In this document: positions 17,367 through 26,545 of the stretch, piece by piece
Layout of the letters: the number at the start of each line of letters is the position of its first letter
Numbering within the stretch: position 1 is the stretch's first letter
Source of the DNA: JAHBVH01 sp034432375
Lineage (GTDB): Bacteria; Chloroflexota; Anaerolineae; Caldilineales; Caldilineaceae
NCBI GenBank assembly: GCA_034432375.1
Contig: DAOUCA010000177.1
Location: 62,001 to 126,000 of the forward strand
DNA: 64,000 nucleotides
Direction of reading: 5' to 3'
Translations under genes and position numbers: made by a program
Notes under the pieces: generated by a model
Databases searched by the model: none
The model's input: the letters and a program-made list of their open reading frames with translations, nothing else
What the model was told of the DNA's origin: nothing

Positions 17367-19448
17367 CTACTTTGACAACAGGCGCCGCAACTCTACCACC
17401 GTCGTTACCGGTAACTGGCAAGCATAATTTTCACAGACATAGGCCGCGGCTTGTCCATTGACAAGCGTACGCTCGGCTAACAAGGGCAACACACTTTCGC
17501 CGTTTGGCTCTTTCAGCGCAATCACGGTATTGGGTAGAAAATGGCGGCGCACCTCGGCGAGTAGAGCCGCCGTAGCTGCGTCGCCAGCTTCACCGACAAT
17601 CGCAATCTCCTGGCTAGGGTGCAGCAATAGCTCGAGGACCCCCAGCAGCCGACCAAAGCCATTGGGTTGGCGAGCCATCGGCTCCTTCATCGTCAACACG
17701 ATACGCATTGCTTCCTGGCGATACTCCTCTGTACCAACAAGTCTGCCCAGACGCACAAGCGCTTCGGCGGCCAGTGCGTTGCCACTGGGAATGGCGCTGT
17801 CAATCAGATCTTTGCGGCGCACGACTAACTGCTCATGGTCAACGCCAGTCTGGAAGAAGCCGCCATGCTCTGGATCATGAAATTGGGCAAACATCAGTTG
17901 TGTCAAGCGGCTCGCCTCACCCAGCCAGCGCAGCTCAAAGGTCGCTTCATAGAGGGCAATCAGCCCCCGAATCAAGGCGGCGTAATCTTCTAGATAGCCA
18001 TTAAACCGCGCCCGCCCATCCTTGTAGCTGCGATAGAGCTTGCCATCGGGTTGACGCATATTGGCCAGGATAAACTCGGCGGCGCTAACCGCAGCTTGCA
18101 GCGCATCCGCCCGCCCCAGCACAACGCCACACTCCGCCAGCGCGTGGATCATCAGGCCATTCCACTCGGTGAGGATCTTTTCATCGCGCGCCGGCTTGAC
18201 CCGTTCTTCGCGCTGCGCAAAGAGCTTCTGGCGTCCCCTGGCCAGGACGGTTTCCACCTCAGCGACGCTGACACGGAAACGTTCGGCCACATTCTCCACC
18301 GTGCGCACCACCGACAGAATCGTCTGCCCCTCAAAGTTGCCCCGATCAGAGACACCATAGTAATTTTCAAAGATCGCCGCTTCTTGGGCATCGAGGATCT
18401 GCTCAATCTCGCCTGGCGTCCAGACAAAGAACTTGCCCTCTTCGCCTTCGCTGTCAGCATCCTGTGTGCTATAGAAAGCGCCATCGGGAGCCGTCATCTC
18501 GCGCAAAGTGTAGTCGATCGTTTCGTCCACAACCTGTCTATAAAGCGGACGCTCAGTGATCTGCCAGGCGTGCAGATAAGTACGCAACAGTTGACTGTTG
18601 TCATAGAGCATCTTTTCAAAGTGGGGCACGAGCCAGATCTTGTCGACGCTGTAGCGATGGAAGCCACCCCCCAGTTGGTCGTAAATACCGCCGTGGGCCA
18701 TCCGGGTCAGGGTCGTTTCGGCCATGTAGAGGGCATCGAGCGGATCCATCGCCGCGCTGGCGGATTGCTTGGTGCGTGCCGCATAGGCCATGAGGAAATC
18801 GAGCGTCATTGGCTGCGGGAATTTGGGCTGGTTGCCAAAGCCGCCATCTTCGTCGTCAAAGGCTTGATGTAACTGGGCGACCGCTTCATCGAGCAACTCG
18901 GTGCCGATCTCCGTCTCTTGCGCGCGAATAAAGGCGCTCCGCTGCAATGCTTCTGTCAAGCGCATCGCCTGCCCCAACACTTCCCCGCGCCGCTTCTCGT
19001 ACGCATCGGCCACCGAGTGCAAGATTTGCGTAAAGCTTGGCATCCCATAGCGCGGCTCCGGCGGGTAGTAGGTGCCGCCGTAAAAAGGTTGCCCATCCGG
19101 CGTCAGAAAGACGCTCATCGGCCAGCCACCCGAGTTGGTCATCGAGACGACCGCATCCATATAGATTGCATCGAGATCAGGGCGCTCTTCGCGGTCGACT
19201 TTAATGTTGACATAGCGCTCATTCATCAGCGTGGCTGTCGTCGGATTTTCAAAGGATTCATGCGCCATGACATGGCACCAGTGACAGGCTGAATAGCCAA
19301 TGCTGAGAAAAATCGGCTTACCCTCTTTGCGCGCCTTGGTCAGCGCTTCTTCACCCCACGGATACCAATCGACCGGATTGTGGGCGTGCTGACGCAGATA
19401 GGGCGAGGTTTCGTCAATGAGACGATTGGTGTAAAGTTGGCCAGACAT
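17367..19448 (-). CDS. thioredoxin-domain protein, DUF255/YyaL family
   Basis: A 693-residue protein of the DUF255 (spermatogenesis-associated protein 20-like) family. The N-terminal thioredoxin-like domain carries CHWC at 55-58 in SACHWCHVMAHESF. It is followed by an (alpha/alpha)6 barrel resembling N-acylglucosamine epimerase or cellulase folds (GGIYDQLGGGFHRYS, WLVPHFEKMLYDN). Length matches the family. The biochemical role of these widespread proteins is unresolved. It is leftward and converges on the kelch gene across a foldback repeat. Confidence 0.85.
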   Translation of the reverse strand: MSGQLYTNRLIDETSPYLRQHAHNPVDWYPWGEEALTKARKEGKPIFLSIGYSACHWCHVMAHESFENPTTATLMNERYVNIKVDREERPDLDAIYMDAVVSMTNSGGWPMSVFLTPDGQPFYGGTYYPPEPRYGMPSFTQILHSVADAYEKRRGEVLGQAMRLTEALQRSAFIRAQETEIGTELLDEAVAQLHQAFDDEDGGFGNQPKFPQPMTLDFLMAYAARTKQSASAAMDPLDALYMAETTLTRMAHGGIYDQLGGGFHRYSVDKIWLVPHFEKMLYDNSQLLRTYLHAWQITERPLYRQVVDETIDYTLREMTAPDGAFYSTQDADSEGEEGKFFVWTPGEIEQILDAQEAAIFENYYGVSDRGNFEGQTILSVVRTVENVAERFRVSVAEVETVLARGRQKLFAQREERVKPARDEKILTEWNGLMIHALAECGVVLGRADALQAAVSAAEFILANMRQPDGKLYRSYKDGRARFNGYLEDYAALIRGLIALYEATFELRWLGEASRLTQLMFAQFHDPEHGGFFQTGVDHEQLVVRRKDLIDSAIPSGNALAAEALVRLGRLVGTEEYRQEAMRIVLTMKEPMARQPNGFGRLLGVLELLLHPSQEIAIVGEAGDAATAALLAEVRRHFLPNTVIALKEPNGESVLPLLAERTLVNGQAAAYVCENYACQLPVTTVVELRRLLSK

Positions 19449-19598
19449 GACACTCCTTTGGGCTGATACCCGTGAGCGGACAAGGTCAACCCACGAGCAA
19501 CAAGCGATGACAGTTCAGGGAATACTCTGCTGAATTTTATCACAAAGGAAGCGGGTCAACCGTAGCGTTGCTCCGTTCGGTGGGAGCGCAAAACTCTA

Positions 19599-20084
19599 TT
19601 ACTTCTCCTTTGTCCACAGATAGATAATCAGATCCTGCGGGAAGGTCGGCGCGCCCAGGTCATGGAGTGTGCGCAGGATCTGGGCGCGATGGTCGGTGCC
19701 GTGGTTGGCCACATGCAAGAGCACCTGCCACTGCGGCATCCCGATGCCTGCGGGTATGTTTTCTAATGTCGTCTCATCGAGATCAGCGATGTAGCTTTTC
19801 GCGGCGGTAGCTGCGTCCTGGAAGAAATTGTGCACGGCCTCGCATGTGGGATAATTCGCTGCATCGACATCAAAGTGGCGGGCGTCAGGATCGCCAGTCA
19901 AGCCGCGAAACCAGCGTGTATCGACCACGGCGACGTGCAGCAGTTGGTTGCGCAGCGAACCGTGGGCATAGGGAACGTCTTGGTTGAATTGCTCCTCCGA
20001 GAGTTGCATCACGCTCTCCCAGACGCGGTCATAGAGTGTATAGTTATATGCAAACATCGTTTGAATTTGTTGTAATGCAGACAT
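19599..20084 (-). CDS. DinB-family four-helix protein
   Basis: A 161-residue putative metal-dependent protein of the DinB/YfiT superfamily. Three histidines typical of the metal site are visible, one in LLHVAVVD and two in HVANHGTDHRAQ. Such proteins act in thiol (bacillithiol or mycothiol) transfer or hydrolysis in some bacteria, but the function of this one is open. It is followed downstream on the same strand by the DUF255 gene, separated by about 150 bp. Confidence 0.8.
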   Translation of the reverse strand: MSALQQIQTMFAYNYTLYDRVWESVMQLSEEQFNQDVPYAHGSLRNQLLHVAVVDTRWFRGLTGDPDARHFDVDAANYPTCEAVHNFFQDAATAAKSYIADLDETTLENIPAGIGMPQWQVLLHVANHGTDHRAQILRTLHDLGAPTFPQDLIIYLWTKEK

Positions 20085-20461
20085 TCACTGCTCCTTTTCG
20101 TTTTTGAGCTCGCCCAAAGTTAAATTATCCATGAAGAGGCACGAAGGGAACGTCGCTCTTCGTGTGTCTTCGTGAATCTATACTGCGATTGAAATGGGAA
20201 CCGGAGTTTCTATTGTCAACAAATTAGCCTCGAATGGCATTCCTGCGAAGGCCGGAATCCATCTTCTGTCGAATGGACCCCTGCCAGAGTTTACCCTCAC
20301 GGAGGTGGGGGCAGGGGTGACCCATTCGCCACCTTGTTCTTTTGCGAAAAGTCCGCTTCTCAAACTGATTTCAGTATACTGAAGAAACATGGCGCCCGCC
20401 ACTGTTTCTTCAGTATAAAATAGGGCACCGCCCTTTAGTTGCTTCGCGGCTGATATTTCTT
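20085..20461. other. intergenic repeats between two DinB-like genes
   Basis: No gene. It contains a diverged TCCACGAAG-type segment (about 20128-20178), a half copy of the ATTCCTGCGAAGG hairpin repeat at 20239-20262, and a hairpin at 20375-20417 with 15-bp perfect arms (TATACTGAAGAAACA and complement). Confidence 0.7.
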
Positions 20462-20971
20462 TTATTTCATTCCATGCGTACGCAGCCAGGGCACCAACCA
20501 TTCCCGATGTTCCCTATAGTGCTCATCAGTGCCGCGGAAGACTTCAATGAGTGGCATCCCTTCCAGCCAAGCGTAGCGGTTGGGCATCAACAGATCCTGT
20601 TCAGGGATTTTATCACCTAGCGCCAGGTAGCGGGCAAAATCGGTTTGCCACTCTTGATAGACTTGTGACCACCCCTTCTCTCGGTTGACTTCATACAACC
20701 AGACGTTGAGCTCGTCCGGCTCACCTTCCACTTCTGGATCAAATTGTGCGGGCCATTGCGGATAAACAGGTTCCTGGTCGGTCAGTGCCGCTTCCAGCCG
20801 CGCGATCGAACGCTGTTGCCAGATCCACAAATGGGCGATCACATCCTTGACCGACCAATTGGCCGCCAGCTGCGGCGCGATAATCTGGGGTTCATTCATC
20901 CCGGCCAGTAGCTCCTCCCATCGGTCGAATTCGTCTTTCAGTTGGGTCAGCACTTGTTGCTTTGTTGTCAT
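20462..20971 (-). CDS. ClbS/DfsB-like DinB-superfamily protein
   Basis: A 169-residue four-helix bundle protein of the ClbS/DfsB branch. The N-terminal MTTKQQVLTQLKDEFDRW and the WSVKDVIAHLWIWQ motif are typical. ClbS itself is a cyclopropane hydrolase that protects cells from colibactin, while other members are uncharacterised. It lies 18 bp downstream of the isochorismatase gene on the same strand, so the two are probably cotranscribed. Confidence 0.72.
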   Translation of the reverse strand: MTTKQQVLTQLKDEFDRWEELLAGMNEPQIIAPQLAANWSVKDVIAHLWIWQQRSIARLEAALTDQEPVYPQWPAQFDPEVEGEPDELNVWLYEVNREKGWSQVYQEWQTDFARYLALGDKIPEQDLLMPNRYAWLEGMPLIEVFRGTDEHYREHREWLVPWLRTHGMK

Positions 20972-20989
20972 CTTGTCCTCCTAAACAAA

Positions 20990-21520
20990 CTATACGGCCC
21001 ATACTTCCGCAGCATTTTTGACCGCGGCAAACCAATTACCCAACACTCGATTGTGATGATCAATGATCTGCTGCGCCGTCAAACCCCCATCGCCCCAGGT
21101 ACTGTGGCTGTCGCCAACCAACGTGACTGTGTACCCTTCGCTAAAGGCGCGCCGGGTTGTCGTATCGACGCAGTAGTCACTCTGAATGCCGGCAATAATC
21201 AGTTGCTCAACCCCTAGTTGGTCAAGTTTGGCGCGCAGGGTGGTCGCGTGAAAGGAATCAGGCGTGCGCTTCTGCACGACAGGTTCGCCCGGCTGTGGCG
21301 CAATGGCGGGATGAATGTTCCATCCCGGCGTGCCAACCGCCAATGGCGATCCTTCCGGCCCACCATGTTGCACATAAATAACCGGCGTATTGCTTGCATG
21401 GGCCCCATCGATCAAGGTGCGTAAATTCTGTAACAAAATTTCATGGTTGTGCACCGGTGCCTCTGGGGTGAACATGCCCATTTGGACGTCGATAATCAAT
21501 AGCGCTTGCTTTGTCATCAT
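20990..21520 (-). CDS. isochorismatase-family cysteine hydrolase
   Basis: A 176-residue hydrolase with the complete triad of the family: D11 in LLIIDVQMGMF, K84 in QKRTPDSF and C117 in GIQSDYCVDTT. Members act on isochorismate, nicotinamide, N-carbamoylsarcosine or other amides; no substrate can be assigned. It is the first gene of a leftward pair with the ClbS-like protein. A second in-frame ATG three bases later is also possible as start. Confidence 0.82.
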   Translation of the reverse strand: MMTKQALLIIDVQMGMFTPEAPVHNHEILLQNLRTLIDGAHASNTPVIYVQHGGPEGSPLAVGTPGWNIHPAIAPQPGEPVVQKRTPDSFHATTLRAKLDQLGVEQLIIAGIQSDYCVDTTTRRAFSEGYTVTLVGDSHSTWGDGGLTAQQIIDHHNRVLGNWFAAVKNAAEVWAV

Positions 21521-21730
21521 TTTGTCTCTCCCCTTGCGTTAAGTTGCCCAAAATTGAATCGATTGTCTTGTCATAAGCTTGCAAATCTGATAGTATCACG
21601 CCATGCGGACAGGAACGATCCTGATTATTAACACAATCACACGTGTATCTACTTTCCTCGTTTCTATGATATAATTGGACTGATCATTTGGCGTGAGAAA
21701 TATGAATGGGATCTCGATTTAGGAGAAATT

Positions 21731-22209
21731 ATGGATCACACCGTAACTTTGACAATTCCTGAGGAGACTTATCGGACTGCTGAAGCCACAGCACACCAAT
21801 CAAATCAATCAGTTGATCAAGTTCTTAGTAACAAGTTAACCGAAGCTTTTCAGCCCCTGCCGACATTACATGCGAGTCCTAATCGTGCGGGTGCGTACCA
21901 CCTTTGGGGGATTACGCCGGACTATCAATTTTGTCCTTCTGTGTAATCCCCCAAAATGGGACGCACCCTAATCGTGCTGCCATGTTGCAAGAAGTGGCCG
22001 CTTATGAAGCGATGCACAATGAACTGCTTGCAAATCACGCCGGTGAGTTTGTTGCCATTTACCAGGGGAAACTTGTTGACTTCGATAAGAATGAGGTGGC
22101 TTTATTAGACCGTCGTCGGCATAACTATCGCAATCAAGTAGTGCTCATTCGTCGCGTTGAAGCTGATCCACAACCGGAGTTGGTTTATCGCTCCCCACGC
22201 TTTGCTTGA
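21731..22209 (+). pseudogene. DUF5678-like gene interrupted by a MITE
   Basis: The first part (21731-21887) and the second part (21977-22209) join in frame into a 129-residue protein if the 79-bp insertion and one copy of its 10-bp target duplication are removed. The N-terminal TVTLTIPEETYRTAEATAHQ resembles small DNA-binding antitoxin-like domains. The C-terminal part FVAIYQGKLVDFDKNEVALL resembles DUF5678. As it stands, translation stops at 21946 after 71 residues. AGGAGAAATT precedes the ATG. The adjacent retropepsin-like gene overlaps or abuts its end, so both probably formed a two-gene unit. Confidence 0.8.
21888..21966. mobile_element. 79-bp MITE with 10-bp target duplication
   Basis: The insertion is flanked by CCTAATCGTG at 21878-21887 and 21967-21976. 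Its ends are imperfect inverted repeats that begin GGTGCGT and share TTTGGGGGATTAC. It encodes nothing and probably depends on a transposase elsewhere. The 89-bp net gain shifts the reading frame of the host gene. Confidence 0.85.
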
Positions 22210-22217
22210 ATACCACA

Positions 22218-22601
22218 ATGGCTCTCTACTCTTACGACTACAACCGCAACTATTCTCTCTCTGCCCCGATTGTGGCCATTGATGTCTATGGGACGAATGC
22301 AAATTCGCAGAAGATCACTGCGCTGATTGACTCCGGTGCCGATGCCACGATGCTCCCATTTTCATTGCTGGAACAGCTTGGCGCTGATGAAGTTGAAACA
22401 CGCTACTTGCGTACTATCACTGGCCGCCGCTCGATTGTTGACCTTTACAGAGTGTCAATCCACATTGGCCCTTTTCAGATACCTGCCATTCGTGCCATTG
22501 CCACAGATTCGTCAATGGAAGCAATTATTGGCCGCGATGTGTTAAACCAACTTATCGTCACCCTCAACGGGTTGGCCGGCGTCACTGAAATCAGCAATTA
22601 G
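22218..22601 (+). CDS. retropepsin-like aspartyl protease domain protein
   Basis: A 127-residue single-domain protein with the retroviral-type aspartic protease signature ALIDSGADATMLP, where D of DSG is the catalytic aspartate. A later IIGRDVLNQL matches the conserved I-[IL]-G-R-D motif. Such proteins act as homodimers. A TTG start at 22206 overlapping the upstream stop is an alternative to the ATG at 22218. The partner gene upstream is disrupted. Biological substrates of these small bacterial retropepsins are mostly unknown. Confidence 0.8.
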   Translation: MALYSYDYNRNYSLSAPIVAIDVYGTNANSQKITALIDSGADATMLPFSLLEQLGADEVETRYLRTITGRRSIVDLYRVSIHIGPFQIPAIRAIATDSSMEAIIGRDVLNQLIVTLNGLAGVTEISN

Positions 22602-22613
22602 CTAACTTTTGCG

Positions 22614-23558
22614 ATGTATAATCCAACCACCCGTCTTCTTACCATCCTTGAATTGCTTCAGCTGCACGGCGCGATGAGCGGCGTCGATCTGGCGGCGCGA
22701 CTGGAAGTCGATGTGCGTACGGTGCGGCGTTACATCACCATGCTGCAAGATATGGCCATCCCGGTGGAATCCGAACGGGGGCGTCACGGCAACTACTATT
22801 TGCGACCAGGATACAAGCTGCCACCGCTGATGCTTGGGGAAGATGAGGCGTTAGCGATTACGCTGGGGCTGTTGATGACACGGCGTCTGGGAATCAGCGA
22901 CGCCACCGGTGTCGAAGGTGCATTGGCCAAGGTGCTCCGTGTGCTGCCGGAGAAGATCAACGCGACGGCGCAAGCGTTGGCAAACGTGCTCGTCTTTGAT
23001 TTGCCGCCCGCACGGGTAACGCCGGATCAGGCGGCGATTATCACCGCTAGCGTGGCGGCATACCGCGGCGAGCAGCTAGACCTCGCCTATCGGGCATTTA
23101 ACGGCGAAGAGACCGTGCGCGTGCTCGATCCCTATGGCGTGGTGTACCGCGCTGGTTTTTGGTACCTGGTTGGTTACTGTCACCTGCGCCACGCCTTGCG
23201 CACCTTCCGCATGGAGCGGGTTGTCCAAGTGTCGCGGATTACGGACTCTACCTTTGATCGCCCGCAAGAGTTTGATCTGCTTGCCTACGTGGAACAGTCG
23301 ATTGCCAACACCCCTGGCGTCTGGACCGTGGAGGTGCGCCTCGACACCACGCTCGAAGCGGCGCGCCGACTTATTCCCCGCGCCATGGGCCTACCAGAGC
23401 AGCGGGGCGAGGAAGTGATCCTGTGCTGTCACATCCAAGATCTCGAGTGGTTTGCCTACTTCCTCAGCCGCCTCGACTGCCCCGCCTACATTCTCAACCC
23501 ACCAGAAGCACGTGACGAGATTCGCCGCCTCGCCGAGCGGATTGGGCAACTTATTTGA
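22614..23558 (+). CDS. WYL-domain transcriptional regulator
   Basis: A 314-residue regulator with an N-terminal winged helix-turn-helix (residues 5-55, including RTVRRYITMLQDMAIPV) and a central WYL domain (YGVVYRAGFWYLVGYCHLRHALRTFRMERV). It ends in a WCX-type C-terminal extension. WYL proteins bind nucleic acid or nucleotide ligands and often control defence or DNA-damage genes. It starts 12 bp after the retropepsin-like gene, so it may be cotranscribed with it. Confidence 0.87.
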   Translation: MYNPTTRLLTILELLQLHGAMSGVDLAARLEVDVRTVRRYITMLQDMAIPVESERGRHGNYYLRPGYKLPPLMLGEDEALAITLGLLMTRRLGISDATGVEGALAKVLRVLPEKINATAQALANVLVFDLPPARVTPDQAAIITASVAAYRGEQLDLAYRAFNGEETVRVLDPYGVVYRAGFWYLVGYCHLRHALRTFRMERVVQVSRITDSTFDRPQEFDLLAYVEQSIANTPGVWTVEVRLDTTLEAARRLIPRAMGLPEQRGEEVILCCHIQDLEWFAYFLSRLDCPAYILNPPEARDEIRRLAERIGQLI

Positions 23559-23574
23559 GACAGGGTGACAGGGA

Positions 23575-23727
23575 GATACTGTTGCACAGTCTTACGCAAT
23601 GGGGTTGAAACCCTTGCTAACAACGACAAGCACCCGCAGGTGCTAAGAAAATTCTCTCAGCCGCTGCGGCGGCTTCTCGCTGTTAGAGCAGGATTTTAAT
23701 CCTGGTGTAAGGCAGTGCAACAGTATC
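23575..23727. repeat. 153-bp foldback element folding as a multi-hairpin cloverleaf
   Basis: A 13-bp perfect terminal stem (GATACTGTTGCAC at 23575-23587, complement at 23715-23727) and CTTAC/GTAAG close a set of four hairpins: 23602-23613 (GGGTT/AACCC), 23629-23644 (AGCACC/GGTGCT), 23659-23674 (AGCCGC/GCGGCT) and 23690-23703 (AGGATT/AATCCT). CTAACA/TGTTAG pairs around the middle two. Confidence 0.75.
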
Positions 23728-23829
23728 ACAGGGTGACAGGGTGACAGGGTGACAGGGTGACAGGGTGACAGGGTGACAGGGTGACAGGGTGACAGGGTGA
23801 CAGGGTGACAGGGTGACAGGGTGACAGGG
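23728..23829. repeat. 8-bp tandem repeat, about 12-13 copies
   Basis: The unit acagggtg is repeated nearly perfectly. The same unit also flanks the cloverleaf element on its left (23559-23574), so that element appears to sit inside the array. Not a CRISPR: there are no spacers. Confidence 0.9.
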
Positions 23830-23893
23830 AGATCGTCAAAACGATAATATCTCGTATCTCGTATCTCGTATCTCTTGTCTCGCCCCCATACCC

Positions 23894-24940
23894 CTACCGC
23901 GTCTCCGTCACCTTGCGCAGACCGCGAGGATGGTCGGGGTCGTAGTCGCGGGCGTGGGCGAGGTAGAGTGCGAGGAGTTGACCGGGAACAATAGCGGCGA
24001 GAGGGGAGAGCCATTCGGGCAGCGAAGCGCGCAGGGGGATCGGAATGCGCGCTTCGGCTAGCGTCGCCTCATCGTCGCTGATCACAATCGACTCGGCTTC
24101 GCGTTGACGTAGCACCTGCAGGAAAGCGCGCAACTCCGGCAACATGATCCCGGTGGGGGCAACGACCAGCGCTGGGAAGCCATGTTCGATCAACGCCAGC
24201 GGGCCGTGTAGAAAGTCGGCGCTGCTGTAGGGCTCGGCGATAATGTAGGTTAGCTCTTTCAACTTGAGCGCCAATTCAAAGGCGGTGGCATAGTTAAAGC
24301 CGCGACCGATCACGACACAATCCTGCATGTAACGATACCGTTGGGCGAGCGTGCGCACGGTGTCGCTGACGGTTAAAACGTTGGCCACGGCATCGGGCAC
24401 GCGCGCCAGATCGGCGAGCATGGTGGTATCATCGGCCAGGGTGGCCGAGAGCAGCGCCAATGCCATCAATTCACTAGTGTAGGTTTTGGTGGCGGCAATC
24501 GAGCGTTCGGTACCGGCATGCAGAGCAATCAGATGGTCGGCCTGTGCCGCCAAATCCGACTCTGGCTCATTGGTAATGGCCGCCGTGAGCGCGCCCTGAC
24601 GGCGTGCTTCTGCCAGTACACTGACGATATCGGGGCTCTTCCCACTTTGACTGATCCCCAGCACCAGTGCATTCTTGAATTTTGGTGGTTGTTTGTAGAT
24701 GGTAAAGAGACTTGGTGTGGCCAACGCGACCGGCAAGCCATTGACCGCGCCAAAGAGGTAGTTGGCGTAGCGCCCAGCGTTATCGCTGGTACCGCGGGCG
24801 GCAATCACGATATAATCGATCGCCCGCTGGCGAATGGCGGCGGCAAGACGGCGGACGGCCAGCCCCTCTTGGTCAAGCACCTGTTGCAGTACGGCTGGCT
24901 GTTCATGGATTTCGCTGTAGAGATAGGATGATTCGGGCAT
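23894..24940 (-). CDS. SIS-domain sugar isomerase (GlmS isomerase/AgaS-like)
   Basis: A 348-residue protein with two SIS domains and no glutaminase domain. The N-terminal SSYLYSEIHEQPAVLQQ resembles the junction region of GlmS. The phosphosugar-binding motifs ARGTSDNAG and ISQSGKSPD are clear, as is TERSIAATKTYTSELMAL. It probably isomerises or deaminates an amino-sugar phosphate. A DeoR or GntR partner is absent here. It could serve the amino-sugar catabolism suggested by the first region, but the two are far apart. Confidence 0.82.
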   Translation of the reverse strand: MPESSYLYSEIHEQPAVLQQVLDQEGLAVRRLAAAIRQRAIDYIVIAARGTSDNAGRYANYLFGAVNGLPVALATPSLFTIYKQPPKFKNALVLGISQSGKSPDIVSVLAEARRQGALTAAITNEPESDLAAQADHLIALHAGTERSIAATKTYTSELMALALLSATLADDTTMLADLARVPDAVANVLTVSDTVRTLAQRYRYMQDCVVIGRGFNYATAFELALKLKELTYIIAEPYSSADFLHGPLALIEHGFPALVVAPTGIMLPELRAFLQVLRQREAESIVISDDEATLAEARIPIPLRASLPEWLSPLAAIVPGQLLALYLAHARDYDPDHPRGLRKVTETR

Positions 24941-25154
24941 GATGGCTCTGTCTGTCCTTACTGGTAACTCTTGGTTGGCAACGCTTATGGTAAAAGTGAC
25001 TAAAATTTGGTATGATTATAAACAATCCGACAACAATCTCAGAATCAACTAGTGGTTTACTGCGACTATGGACAATTGTTCCCCAGCGTATTTTTCCCCA
25101 GCGTGATGCAAGAGCAGATGGCTGGCACGTTCATGTAGACCAAAGGACAACACA

Positions 25155-26309
25155 ATGACAGAAATGCAACTTGAGCTTACCGATGATCTGCGGATGCTAC
25201 AAGAGTTGGCCCGCGACTTTACCCGCAAAGAGATTATCCCAAAAGCAGAAGTATATGACCGCAATGGAGAATGGCCCTGGGATCTCTTTCACAAGGCCCG
25301 TGAGGTGGGGTTGGTCAACCTCAACATTCCTGAGGCTTATGGGGGGATTGGCGCTTCTGTTTTAGAAGAGTGCATTATCACCGAGGAGATGGCCTATGGT
25401 TGTACGGGCATCCAAACAGCACTCATGCTCAACCAGTTGGGCACACTACCGATCCTGTTAGCCGGCACGGAAGAGCAGAAGGCCCACTATCTTGGCCAAT
25501 TGCAGAATGACGGCAAGATCGTCTCCTATGCGCTTACCGAGCCCGATGCAGGATCAGATGTGGCTGGGATCAAGACAACGGCCACCAAGCGGGGCGCTCA
25601 CTATCTGCTCAATGGCACCAAAACCTGGATCACCGACGCCCCAGTGGCCAGTTTTTTTGTGGTCTTCGCCAAAAGTGATCCTGCGGCTGGGCATCGGGGC
25701 ATGAGTGCCTTTATTGTGGAGCGTGACTATCCGGGCGTTACAGTGGGCAAGCCACTGGAAAAGATGGGGCAGCACGCCGCACAGACGGCGCAGATCTTCT
25801 TTGAGGATGTGGCGGTGCCCGAGAAAAATCGCCTTGGGCGCGAGGGGGATGGCTTTATGATTGCCATGGGTGTCTTTGATAAGAGTCGGCCACCGGTTTC
25901 GGCTGCCGCTGCTGGGCTGGCGCGCCGTGCGCTCGATGAAGCCGTCAAGTATGCCGGCGAGCGCACGACCTTTGGGCAGCCGATCTACCAGCATCAAGGC
26001 GTAGGCTTTATCCTCGCCGATATGAAGATCCGTGCCGATGCCGCGCGTAGCTTGGCGTGGCGAGCCGCTTGGCTGGTCGATCAAGGCAAGCGTAACACCA
26101 GCGAAGCCGCGGTCGCGAAAGCTTTTTGCGCCGACGCCGCCATGCAAAATGCAACTGATGCGGTGCAAGTCTTTGGGGGAAACGGCTACAGCAAAGAATA
26201 TCCGGTGGAAAAATTGATGCGCGATGCCAAAATTTACCAGATCTATGAGGGCACGACGCAGATCCAAAAGATGATTATTTTGCGCGAGCTCTATCGTGGT
26301 GCCCAATAA
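25155..26309 (+). CDS. acyl-CoA dehydrogenase
   Basis: A 384-residue FAD flavoprotein that oxidises acyl-CoA thioesters to 2-enoyl-CoA in beta-oxidation or branched-chain amino acid breakdown. Signature motifs are ALTEPDAGSDVAGIKTTA, QVFGGNGYSKEYPVEKLMRDAK and YEGTTQIQKMIILREL. The glutamate of YEGT is the catalytic base of short-chain and medium-chain enzymes. The ATG at 25155 is preceded by aaaggacaacaca. No electron-transfer flavoprotein gene is adjacent. Confidence 0.88.
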   Translation: MTEMQLELTDDLRMLQELARDFTRKEIIPKAEVYDRNGEWPWDLFHKAREVGLVNLNIPEAYGGIGASVLEECIITEEMAYGCTGIQTALMLNQLGTLPILLAGTEEQKAHYLGQLQNDGKIVSYALTEPDAGSDVAGIKTTATKRGAHYLLNGTKTWITDAPVASFFVVFAKSDPAAGHRGMSAFIVERDYPGVTVGKPLEKMGQHAAQTAQIFFEDVAVPEKNRLGREGDGFMIAMGVFDKSRPPVSAAAAGLARRALDEAVKYAGERTTFGQPIYQHQGVGFILADMKIRADAARSLAWRAAWLVDQGKRNTSEAAVAKAFCADAAMQNATDAVQVFGGNGYSKEYPVEKLMRDAKIYQIYEGTTQIQKMIILRELYRGAQ

Positions 26310-26463
26310 ACATCGTGGTGCCCAATAAACATAGAATCCACACATCGACGGTTGCGTCGAGCGCTCTTTGCCTTAGCACAACCGGCATGGGCAGCAACCT
26401 TGAAATTAACAAAGATAGGGAGGATTTGGTGAATAGCTCTTTGTATTTTGCTGATTTAGAGGC

Positions 26464-26492
26464 TTGACGGCTAGCGCACACCGGTGTATAAT
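26464..26492 (+). promoter_or_regulatory. sigma70-type promoter of infC
   Basis: TTGACG at 26464-26469 and a perfect TATAAT at 26487-26492 are separated by exactly 17 bp, about 50 bp before the infC start. Confidence 0.75.
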
Positions 26493-26545
26493 AGACATAT
26501 TATGCTTAGTTCATCTTACAAAATTTTACTTAAAGGAGTCCGACC

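Noticed and set aside
23728..23829. Regular short repeats that could suggest a CRISPR array
   Set aside because: The 8-bp units are contiguous, with no spacers and no cas genes in the window. The same holds for the arrays at 1601, 4515 and 6426.
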